From contig JAJFKU010000071.1 in the NCBI GenBank assembly GCA_021773035.1, positions 1-64,000 of the forward strand: a stretch of DNA of 64,000 nucleotides, given 5' to 3'. Positions 24,163-31,839 of this stretch are shown here, piece by piece; position 1 is the first letter of the stretch; each line of letters starts with the position of its first letter. The notes beneath the pieces were generated by a model. It was not told where the DNA came from. It saw only the letters and a list, made by a program, of their open reading frames with translations, and ran no database searches. Both the position numbers and the translations under genes were made by a program. The stretch comes from Woeseiaceae bacterium. GTDB taxonomy: Bacteria; Pseudomonadota; Gammaproteobacteria; Steroidobacterales; Woeseiaceae.

Positions 24163-26486
24163 AGCATCATCCCCAAGACTATCAGGGCCAGTATCCACTG
24201 TTCCGGCTCCGGAATAGTGGGTACTGAGTTGGCGTTGACCGGGTTTAAGTCATTCTCTTCATATTGGCCGGCATTCTCGAGCACAACAGCACCGCTGATG
24301 GTGGTCACCAGCTGGAATCTTGCCGCCATTGCGATCGCCTGATCCCGGTAGTTTTCAGGCTTCAGCTTCAGCAGTTTATGAACTTCATCGCGTGCCCACA
24401 GTCGAGCGATATGGCTGGACCCCTTGGGAGCGTCAGCGCCTGCCGCGGAACCACGCTGGTACCGGTATTGCAGAGTTGCCGTCAGCGCCGCGGCGAAGTA
24501 GTCGGCGAGATCGTGTTCCGGGCCGTCGACTCTCGGAACAGTCCGTGACGACAGCTCCCAGTCGCCGTTGTCCAGCAACACGTTAGGGCCTGGTTGCAGA
24601 CTGTACAGCGCAGTCTCGGGCAGCCGGGACAATCGCGTCAACGCTTGCTCAAAGGCGGTCGAGCTGTCACCAAACTCGATGGGCTGCGGCAGGTGTATCC
24701 AGAGCAACTGGCCGTTTTCGTACTGTTCGAGCTGACGGAAAGCTCTGGTCAGCGCAGGCGCATTGTCCTGACCACCCACGAAGTCGTTCGACGCCATCAT
24801 TTGCAAGACGGTTTCCCGTTGAGACGATGTCCACTCGGCAATGGGCAACACGTTCTCATTCTCACCAGCGATGATCATGCCAACGCGGGAACCGTCTGGA
24901 ATGTGTTCCAGCGCACTTGAAATTTCGTCGGCGAACCCGGCCGTGTTTACCGACCCGTCCAGCACAATCACCAAAGCGTCCGCGGGTTCTCGAAGTTGCC
25001 TGACGACTTTCTGCGTGACGGGCGGCTGGCCGTCGACCTGCGCCCAGCGCGCGACCGGCGAACCCTCGCGAGGCGTCGTTATGACTTGTCTTAAGCGCGA
25101 CAAATCGGCGGCGTCGACACTGGCCGTTACCCGGTATTGCGACGCCGCGACTTGTTCAACGTCCGATTGCGGCAAAGTCGTCTGCAGAGGCTGCTGACCC
25201 TCCACCCATACCATGTGCCTGACTTTACTGCCAATAACGAAATTCCGGTCGACGATAGTCGGCAACACCAGGCGCAACATGCCCTCCGTTTGGATTTCCA
25301 GTGGTGCCGTGAAACCCAAGCGGAACTTTATCGTGCCACCGTTGCGCGGCAGTGGAAATGCCTGAGCCTGCAATCGATCGCTGCCTCGAGTTGTAACAAG
25401 AAGCGGATCTCGTTGCCGCCGGACAACACTTTGGTAGGCCTGGGTCGCCTGGGCCCGCCCGGCAAACGCCGCTTCACGCTCTTCGCCGTTCACCCACAGG
25501 GTCGCGCGCGAAGTAACGCTTTGTGGCGGCAGCGCGAGCTGCAACCTGACTTCCCGCTCTCGAGAAGAGTCGTTACGAAACTCGAGCGTCCACTCAAGGT
25601 AAGCGACGCCGTCGTCAGCCGATACAGATCCGTCGATCCGGGAGGACGTCAGGTGTAAACCCTTAATTCGGCCGCCGACTTCGGTACCGCCCTGGTCACC
25701 GTCAAACTCGAAGCCGCTCATCCGGTCCCACTGGCCACCGGAATACGGCGGTGGCCGGCTGTTGAAGGGTTCGCCGGTCACGCGGAAAAAAGTTTCGCGA
25801 ACCTTGCTTGTCGGGACGTGCGTGTTACCGGAGTCAATGAAGGACATTGCGAGACCCAGCGGCCCCGACGCCCGTCCCCCCTGGTCGTAACACCGCCGCA
25901 GTAGAATATCCTCGTCTCCGAAGCTTCGCAGCAATTGCACACCACGCAGACTCACCTGCTGCGATTCGCTGGCCGCCCACTGAATGCCCTGGTGCGCTGC
26001 TATCGATGGAATATCGAGCATGAAAAGCGTGAGGATAGCGGTGACTGCGCCCTTCCAGCCAGCAACCGGTACTTGTTCCCGGATCACAATGGCCGAGCGG
26101 AAGCGCCGGTACAGCACGATCGCGACTACCAGCGAAACCAACGGTGCCAGCGGCAATAAGCCGATGCCAAAGTATATGATTCCAACCAGCGCGAGTGGGG
26201 TCAGTGGCAGAAAGATGAGTGTGTAACAGGCGGCGACGCCGATTGACAGGGCCGAAAAGAAACTCAGTGTCCTGACGTAGCCTTGCATATTGCCGCGCAG
26301 ATGCTGCCAAAGCAGAAAGTTCGTTAGCGGAACAGCCGCGATCAGAATCCCGTGAAACACCGATGGCATGGGGTCGAAAAAGGCCTCAGCGCACCACTCC
26401 TGGATCAGCTCAAACCCGATAACGCCCGCGGGATAGACCACCCCTGTTGCGAACAGCAGCCAGCCAGGTCTCTTTACATCGTTCAT
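24114..26486 (-). CDS. VIT/vWA-domain membrane protein with PEP-CTERM signal
   Basis: 790 aa from ATG 26486 (SD GGAGGGGG). The order is: about five N-terminal membrane helices (to about residue 170), a VIT domain (about 270-410, GVAYLEWTLEFRNDSSRERE), a vWA-like region (DALVIVLDGSVNTAGFADEI) and a linker. The C-terminus is VPTIPEPEQWILALIVLG followed by MMRRN. That end is a classical PEP motif, hydrophobic helix and basic tail, the exosortase substrate signature. It is the only such substrate in the window and overlaps the exosortase gene, so it is almost certainly the dedicated target. Function unknown; VIT/vWA pairs mediate protein interaction. Confidence 0.9.
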   Translation of the reverse strand: MNDVKRPGWLLFATGVVYPAGVIGFELIQEWCAEAFFDPMPSVFHGILIAAVPLTNFLLWQHLRGNMQGYVRTLSFFSALSIGVAACYTLIFLPLTPLALVGIIYFGIGLLPLAPLVSLVVAIVLYRRFRSAIVIREQVPVAGWKGAVTAILTLFMLDIPSIAAHQGIQWAASESQQVSLRGVQLLRSFGDEDILLRRCYDQGGRASGPLGLAMSFIDSGNTHVPTSKVRETFFRVTGEPFNSRPPPYSGGQWDRMSGFEFDGDQGGTEVGGRIKGLHLTSSRIDGSVSADDGVAYLEWTLEFRNDSSREREVRLQLALPPQSVTSRATLWVNGEEREAAFAGRAQATQAYQSVVRRQRDPLLVTTRGSDRLQAQAFPLPRNGGTIKFRLGFTAPLEIQTEGMLRLVLPTIVDRNFVIGSKVRHMVWVEGQQPLQTTLPQSDVEQVAASQYRVTASVDAADLSRLRQVITTPREGSPVARWAQVDGQPPVTQKVVRQLREPADALVIVLDGSVNTAGFADEISSALEHIPDGSRVGMIIAGENENVLPIAEWTSSQRETVLQMMASNDFVGGQDNAPALTRAFRQLEQYENGQLLWIHLPQPIEFGDSSTAFEQALTRLSRLPETALYSLQPGPNVLLDNGDWELSSRTVPRVDGPEHDLADYFAAALTATLQYRYQRGSAAGADAPKGSSHIARLWARDEVHKLLKLKPENYRDQAIAMAARFQLVTTISGAVVLENAGQYEENDLNPVNANSVPTIPEPEQWILALIVLGMMLWMMRRNSPHRTARVP

Positions 26487-26697
26487 GAACCCCCTCCCCA
26501 GACGTCACGATAGTAATACGCTGGTATCGAGTGCGTCTATGACTGCCACAATTGATCATAGCTTGAACACCAACTGCCACAATCATGCGATGAGCGGATG
26601 GGCCTTTTAAAGAGCTGATATGACGCCAGCAACAATTATCAGCGTTAGCCTGCTGGCGCTATGCGGTGCTGGTAATATAAGAAACTCCTCGAATAGA

Positions 26698-27463
26698 TCA
26701 GAAATACCACCGAAGGCCGACGTGTGAAGACCGCGACTTCTCGCCGATATCGGTTTCTAACACCAACTGCGTCGCCTCGGTCATCTTCACTTCAGTGCCG
26801 AAACGCCACAGGACCTCACTCCTTAGTTTCGCGCCGGTGAGTTCGTAGCTGGACCTGTCGCGATAACGCAGTTGAAGATCCAGTCCGAGACGTTCCGCCG
26901 CCTGCCAGCTAATGCCGGTGGCAACGGTTATCCCGGCATCGTTTTCCGCCAACGCTCCCCGGTGATCGAACTGCGCGCCTCCGGACGGAAGCACCATCAG
27001 AAAGCTGTCGGGCTCAAACCAGCTTCTTGAATACCCGACAGACACTTTGAGCACCGCATTCGACCACAAATCGGCGCGATAACCGATGTCGAAATCGACA
27101 ACGCGCTGGTCCAGATCAAAACGACCTGTTGCAAGTTCGTCGTCCAGACGTAGCTCTACCCTGAGGTCTCCTGTAGTTTGTTGGTAGCTGCCGCGAACGA
27201 ACCACCCGCTGTCTTCGAAACCTGTCGAGCAGCCGAGTTGAAAACCAGCGCCCGTCGTCGAATCCAGCTGCAGTGAAACTGCCGGTATGGGATCGAAGCT
27301 GACGCCAGTGTGGGTGTGCATACGCGCAGCGCCGACGCTACATTCACGAACCGGTGTGTCCTCATCCCCGGCGACACAAACCTGGCTCAGCAACATGATG
27401 GGGGGCAATCACGGAAACCACGGTCCGATTGATGCGCGATATTCTAGGTGCCAACATTTTCAT
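26698..27463 (-). pseudogene. Outer-membrane beta-barrel protein with a one-base frameshift after the signal peptide
   Basis: From ATG 27463 (SD GGAG) the reading begins MKMLAPRISRINRTVVSVIAP and then meets a C6 tract (27400-27405 as G6 on the plus strand). Dropping one C rejoins the main frame at IMLLSQVCVAGDED, giving a proper signal peptide. Downstream are about 230 aa of alternating beta strands ending in the classical LRWYF barrel terminus. Without the correction the main frame has only weak starts (TTG 27408, ATG 27396) and no export signal. It may be a true frameshift, a slippery tract, or a sequencing error. It overlaps the end of the methyltransferase gene by 20 nt and precedes the exosortase unit. 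Confidence 0.65.
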
Positions 27464-28490
27464 ACTCCGCTCCGAATCGCCCCTTGCCTGACGTAGACAA
27501 GCGGGTCTGTTTGGTACAAGCCAGGTAGATCTGCTCGATATGCCGATGATCGGTACCACAGCAGCCACCCAGTACGTTAATCCAGGGAAAGCTGCGTCTA
27601 AGCTCTGCGTATTGTTGGCCTAGCTCGTAGGGGTTGCCGTCATCAAGATCGGTGCTTTCGTCCAACTCCGCATGACTACATGCCGATGCGTTCGCGCGAA
27701 CGCCTCTCAACCGCTTTGTCCATAAATCGGCATCCAAAACGCTCCGGAAATGGGTCGGATGCGCGCAGTTGATCATGTAGTACGCCGGCCCGTTGTCGGT
27801 TATTGCGTCAACCTGTTCAATTGCATCGCGCAGTCGCTGACCGCTTGGAAGCGTTCCGTCGGTTTCCACGGTGAACGAGATAACCGATGGAATACCCGCG
27901 TCTTTCGCAGCGTCTGCTACGCCGATCGCCTCCGGCGCGTTCGTCAATGTCATGGCGGTCACGATATCCGCGGACGTTCTCGCGAACGTTTCGATTTGCA
28001 CCGAGTGATAGTCCTGTGCCTCGCTCACGGACATCAACTCGCCAGGATCGTAACCATCGCCACGGGGGCCAATACAGCCGCTGATTACCATTGGCGACGA
28101 GCTGGTTTCGTACTGTTCCCGAATTTCTACCAGGAGCTCGATCGCTGCTTCATTCGCCCTTGACAACTCCGCAGCTGTGTACCCGAGTTGCCGACCCCAG
28201 TCTGCGCTCGCACGCCACGTCGCGCTCTCGAGGACGAATCCGGTTGAGAAACTACGGGCAAGACCTGCGTAAGTGGCGAAGTAGCGGTGAAGCAGATCAC
28301 GCCCTACGGCGTCTTTAAGCAAATGAAATGCGGCAAACAAGGGTAGGTCAACACCGTCATGAAACAACAACGTGGTTTCAATCCCTCCATCTGTCAAAAA
28401 CAGTTCATTGTTAAGCTGAGGCAGCTGCATTCGGTATTTGCTGGCGAAATCAGGCTGGCGCACCAGACCCGGATTGGCTGGTCGAATCAT
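27444..28490 (-). CDS. Homocysteine S-methyltransferase family protein
   Basis: 348 aa from ATG 28490, GGGAG at SD distance. The TIM-barrel fold is indicated by LFLTDGGIETTLLF at the N-terminus. Zinc ligands are Cys in YMINCAHPTHF and the GGCCGT pair near the C-terminus. These enzymes methylate homocysteine from S-methylmethionine or SAM; some relatives act on other thiols or selenols. It is close to two SAM-hydrolase-type genes, which may be meaningful for methyl-cycle balance. It overlaps the truncated desaturase remnant by 4 nt (ATGA). Confidence 0.9.
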   Translation of the reverse strand: MIRPANPGLVRQPDFASKYRMQLPQLNNELFLTDGGIETTLLFHDGVDLPLFAAFHLLKDAVGRDLLHRYFATYAGLARSFSTGFVLESATWRASADWGRQLGYTAAELSRANEAAIELLVEIREQYETSSSPMVISGCIGPRGDGYDPGELMSVSEAQDYHSVQIETFARTSADIVTAMTLTNAPEAIGVADAAKDAGIPSVISFTVETDGTLPSGQRLRDAIEQVDAITDNGPAYYMINCAHPTHFRSVLDADLWTKRLRGVRANASACSHAELDESTDLDDGNPYELGQQYAELRRSFPWINVLGGCCGTDHRHIEQIYLACTKQTRLSTSGKGRFGAEYENVGT

Positions 28491-28735
28491 GGCGCGCTCC
28501 CAACAGACACGGAGTCGAGCGATTTCTTCTTCGGCGCGGATACATCCCTGATTAGCGGCAGGTACGACGATAAGAAGAAATAGAGGGTGAATGAGCCCAG
28601 TGCACGCGGCATCCGGCCACCCACTTTCGGCAGATTCCTGCCAGGCGCAAGCGCCTCCCAGCGCATTAGCGCGCCGTACAGGGCGAGGAACCCCAATGAG
28701 ACAGGGTCAAACAGAATTTCTATCGGATCAGGCAA
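28487..28735 (-). pseudogene. Truncated sterol desaturase / fatty acid hydroxylase remnant
   Basis: About 82 aa from TTG 28735, which has GGAGAA upstream. The segment DPIEILFDPVSLGFLALYGA followed by FFLSSYLPLIRD looks like the first two helices of sterol-desaturase-family proteins. The chain then departs and stops, so the histidine-box catalytic core of a normal 250-300 aa enzyme is missing. It is probably a decayed gene whose end now overlaps the methyltransferase start. An intact small membrane protein is the alternative. Its former divergent partner may be the broken TetR gene at 28929. Confidence 0.5.
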
Positions 28736-28928
28736 GGGTGTTTCTCCCGGGTTTGTGGTCTTCTGGAGATCAGTATTAAACCGACCAGTTGGTACGGAAT
28801 ATGCTAGGGAGACGACGGTTTCCGGTCTAGTAGACGATCGGTACTTTTTCCGAACTTTTTTGTGAATATTTTGTGAATTAGTAGCTTGCATAGGTTTTCT
28901 TACACCTATTTCCGCCGGAACGGATAAG
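28736..28928. other. Intergenic region with a TetR-type palindrome
   Basis: It holds no gene. GTCTAGTAGAC at 28825-28835 is a palindrome around a central G and may be the old operator of the broken TetR gene, shared with the desaturase remnant. Confidence 0.35.
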
Positions 28929-29165
28929 ATGTCGTCAAGAACCAAACGGTAGGTTTAGTAAACGGCTGCGAAAGCAGAATAGACTCGCGAACATATCCTC
29001 GCCTCGGCCGAGGAGATCATTCTGCAGCGAGATTATTCAGGCACGTCCATCGAGCAGATCGGCGCCAGGGCGGGGATCACCAAAGGTGGTTTCTTCTGTC
29101 ATCCCGGCGGCAAGTCGGAGCTCGCGAAGGGGCTGATCGTCCGTTACCTGAAGCAGGACCCGGTG
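28929..29165 (+). pseudogene. Broken TetR-family regulator
   Basis: From ATG 28929 the frame reads MSSRTKR and then meets stops at 28950, 28956, 28959 and 28980. Beyond these the same frame gives TREHILASAEEIILQRDYSG, TSIEQIGARAGITKGGFFC and GGKSELAKGLIVRYLKQDP, a textbook TetR N-terminal helix-turn-helix. The match breaks off at about 29165, where the SAM-hydrolase gene ends. The ligand-binding domain is absent. Premature stops plus truncation make this a clear relic, next to a truncated desaturase. Confidence 0.75.
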
Positions 29166-30101
29166 TCACCTATTTCGACCACCACCCTGTTCAATACTGA
29201 TCGCCCATTCCTGACCAGCTGCAACACCATACTTATTCCTGAAACTCCCGCTATTAATCGCAAGCCCGATAGCCCTCAGCGAGTCGGAGTACAGTAGCGG
29301 TTCACCAACGTCAACGAAGCCGAAAGAATTCGCATAGGGGATGTCCTTGTCGAATACGACAGTCTCGCCATGCGTCACCCGGACATGTACGATCTCATTG
29401 TCCTCGTCGAACATACCCTGCGATTCGAGGAGTTCGGTCGGAATGTTCGTCACGATATTTCCGAACGGCGTTTCAACGTGGATCAGGTTCCCGACAACTG
29501 TACCGTCGTCAAGAACACTCGGCTTTTGATAGTCCAGCCGCACTACCGTCGGTTCCAGCGCTGGCCCAACGCCTTCGAAATCAATAACACCGGAAGCCAA
29601 CCTGGCCCCGGTGTACGCGTAGACGTCGCGACCGTGAAATGTGTGCAAATCCCCTGTACCGGGTCGCCGGTTCACTGCTTCATCGATTTCCCGCATCGCA
29701 ACGATACCGTGCGTGTCCGCTACCAGTGTCAGGGAACCGTTGTCGGGAGTGACAATAAAATGACCGGCTGCAGTCTCGGCCACAACCGATTTGCGTGCCG
29801 TTCCAACGCCTGGGTCGATGACCGAAACGAACACCGTTCCCTTCGGCCAATACTCGATAGTGCCATTGAGTATGAATGATGCCTGCCATATGTTATGCGG
29901 CTCTACGTGATGCGTCAGATCATGAACCTGAAGATGGGGATCGACCCCCAACGCGACGCCTTTCATGCTGGCTACAAAACGTTCTGTAGTCCCGAAATCG
30001 GAAAATAGCACCAGCGGTCGACGTGATTCGTCTGCCAATGACGGCGTTGCTGACGAAAGTAGCAGAGCGGTTATAGACGACAGAAAAATCATTCGAAACA
30101 T
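29166..30101 (-). CDS. Exported SAM hydroxide adenosyltransferase (DUF62) 1
   Basis: 311 aa from ATG 30101, with GGAGGTG at ideal distance. A signal peptide (FLSSITALLLSSATPSLA) precedes the DUF62 fold. SDFG at 34-37 opens the domain. The triad of SAM hydrolases is intact: Asp96 and Arg103 in DPGVGTARKS, seven apart as in the characterised enzymes, and His156 in FHGRD. Family members split SAM to adenosine and methionine using water, or halide in fluorinase and chlorinase. Cytoplasmic location is usual, so a periplasmic form is odd. It lies downstream of the TetR gene. Confidence 0.9.
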   Translation of the reverse strand: MFRMIFLSSITALLLSSATPSLADESRRPLVLFSDFGTTERFVASMKGVALGVDPHLQVHDLTHHVEPHNIWQASFILNGTIEYWPKGTVFVSVIDPGVGTARKSVVAETAAGHFIVTPDNGSLTLVADTHGIVAMREIDEAVNRRPGTGDLHTFHGRDVYAYTGARLASGVIDFEGVGPALEPTVVRLDYQKPSVLDDGTVVGNLIHVETPFGNIVTNIPTELLESQGMFDEDNEIVHVRVTHGETVVFDKDIPYANSFGFVDVGEPLLYSDSLRAIGLAINSGSFRNKYGVAAGQEWAISIEQGGGRNR

Positions 30102-30133
30102 AGAGCACCTCCGTGACAGGTTTGCCAAGCGCA

Positions 30134-30793
30134 CTAACGACGCTGCCGATGGGCAAAATCGTCTGCAGTTGCGTTTCGTATCAGGTCCAGCAGACCCTTG
30201 ATGGTCAGCCGGCCTATCGTGTTTCGTTGACGCGAAAAAGGCTTGTCATGACCGACGAAAACAGTCAGTCCCTCCAATGATGCAGAGACAATGAGCGCGA
30301 GCTGTTTAGTTTGTTGCTTTGTCAGTCCCGGATTTATTTCGGTAATCAGGCCTTCGAACTCGAACCGTGCCTTACGATACAGCTCGTGCATATTTTCACT
30401 GGCAAAATCGTCGTGGTTCGACAATGCCCAAAGCTCCGGGAAAAACAGCGTTGTTTCTTTGCTTCCGATGTCGTCGACGATGAAACTCAGCAGGGCTTCG
30501 AGCTGCGCTTCCGGAGACTGCTCGCTTTGCGCCCGGATCTCATGAAAATCATCGAGATACGTTGCGATAACCATTTCGAGCAGGTCTTTGAGCAAGTCCG
30601 ACTTGCTGCGGTAGTAGTAGTTAAGATTGCCGACCGTTACACCCGCTTCCGCGGCGACCGCACGCATCGTCAAACCGTTATAGCCATCACCCATCAACAC
30701 CGTTCGCGCCGCTGTCAAAATCTCGCGAATGCGTTCGTTTCCCTTGGCATAGATACCCGTACCAGGTCGGTGTTTGGTTTTTAGTTTATTCAA
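30134..30793 (-). CDS. TetR/AcrR-family regulator
   Basis: 219 aa from TTG 30793; no ATG occurs before the HTH, and the Shine-Dalgarno is weak. The N-terminal HTH is TMRAVAAEAGVTVGNLNYYY at about residues 42-61, followed by the usual helical ligand domain. It is divergent from the second SAM-hydrolase gene and 32 nt upstream of the first. A 30-bp dyad with core CACAATATTGTG lies in the divergent region and is the probable operator. It likely controls both SAM-hydrolase units and the TonB receptor. Confidence 0.9.
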   Translation of the reverse strand: MNKLKTKHRPGTGIYAKGNERIREILTAARTVLMGDGYNGLTMRAVAAEAGVTVGNLNYYYRSKSDLLKDLLEMVIATYLDDFHEIRAQSEQSPEAQLEALLSFIVDDIGSKETTLFFPELWALSNHDDFASENMHELYRKARFEFEGLITEINPGLTKQQTKQLALIVSASLEGLTVFVGHDKPFSRQRNTIGRLTIKGLLDLIRNATADDFAHRQRR

Positions 30794-30818
30794 AGTGGCC
30801 GCACCGTATCACAAATTA

Positions 30819-30848
30819 GGACAGACACACAATATTGTGCTAACGTCC
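30819..30848. promoter_or_regulatory. Dyad-symmetric probable TetR operator
   Basis: The perfect 12-bp palindrome CACAATATTGTG (30828-30839) is flanked symmetrically by GGAC (30819-30822) and GTCC (30845-30848). A second inverted repeat, GAGTTG-tgtc-CAACTC (30868-30883), lies between it and the downstream start. Both sit in the divergent promoter region. Confidence 0.5.
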
Positions 30849-30912
30849 CGAAACAAACAGAACTTCGGAGTTGTGTCCAACTCTAAGAAGCCTTGTAACC
30901 ACTGGAGACATC

Positions 30913-31839
30913 ATGAGCGAGAACAACACTAAGGGTATTCGGCGTGGCCGTTTCGTAATGCTGGCACTGGCCCTGTCCGGCCTGGCTTTCAGTGCGGCGG
31001 GCAACGCATCAGATCCGCTGGTTCTGCAATCTGACTTCGGTGTCAAGGATGCCGCGGTTGCGTCGATGAAAGGGGTTGCCGTTGGCGTATCGCGGGATAT
31101 CGATATCTACGATCTGACTCATGAAGTTCCGACCTTCAATATCTGGGAGGCGTCGTTGCGGCTGGCACAGACAGCCGCCTACTGGCCGGAGGGTACGGTA
31201 TTCGTTTCGGTGGTTGATCCCGGAGTGGGTACCGAGCGGAAATCGGTGGTACTGAAAACGAAGACCGGACAGTTCTTCGTTTCTCCCGACAACGGGAGTC
31301 TGACTGCCATCGCCGAACAATTTGGTATCGAAGCGGTACGGGAAATTGATGAAGCGGTGAATCGACTCGCCGATTCCGAGAAGTCTTACACGTTCCACGG
31401 TCGCGACGTCTACGCGTATACCGGGGCCAGGTTGGCTGCCGGCGTTATTTCGTTTGAACAGGTCGGGCGAAAACTGCCGGATGAGGTGATGATGATTCCT
31501 TATCAGAAACCCAGCTTCGAGAACGGTCGTATCATCGGAAACATTGAAATACTGGACCCTCAGTACGGTAATATCTGGACGAATATCGATCGCTCGACAT
31601 TCAGGAAGCTGCAGCTCGAACCCGGCGACCGCGTGACTATCAGGATTTCCAATGGCGACGAAATGATTTTGAAACAGACACTGCCCTACTTCCAGAGCTT
31701 CGGGCGTGTGGAACTCGGGGAACCACTGCTTTATCTGAACAGTCTGAACAATATTGCACTGGCTTTAAACCAGGGCAACTACTCGGAGAAATTCCACATT
31801 CTGTCCGGCGCAAGCTGGAGTATTGAGATATCCAAATGA
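30913..31839 (+). CDS. Exported SAM hydroxide adenosyltransferase (DUF62) 2
   Basis: 308 aa from ATG 30913 (SD GGAG). The N-region is basic (IRRGRF) and followed by MLALALSGLAFSAAG, a signal peptide. DUF62 features: SDFG at 40-43, Asp102 and Arg109 in DPGVGTERKS, and His162 in FHGRD. It is a paralogue of the protein at 29166, with the same domain order and motifs. Its stop overlaps the TonB receptor start by 4 nt (ATGA), so translation of the two is coupled. A periplasmic enzyme coupled to an outer-membrane receptor suggests processing of an imported SAM-like or nucleoside compound. Confidence 0.9.
   Translation: MSENNTKGIRRGRFVMLALALSGLAFSAAGNASDPLVLQSDFGVKDAAVASMKGVAVGVSRDIDIYDLTHEVPTFNIWEASLRLAQTAAYWPEGTVFVSVVDPGVGTERKSVVLKTKTGQFFVSPDNGSLTAIAEQFGIEAVREIDEAVNRLADSEKSYTFHGRDVYAYTGARLAAGVISFEQVGRKLPDEVMMIPYQKPSFENGRIIGNIEILDPQYGNIWTNIDRSTFRKLQLEPGDRVTIRISNGDEMILKQTLPYFQSFGRVELGEPLLYLNSLNNIALALNQGNYSEKFHILSGASWSIEISK

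Noticed and set aside
26520..26697. Possible -24/-12 (sigma-54) promoter before the VIT gene
   Set aside because: The GG element is present but the -12 GC pairing is off by one base (TTC), and a direct repeat of ACTGCCACAAT explains the region equally well.
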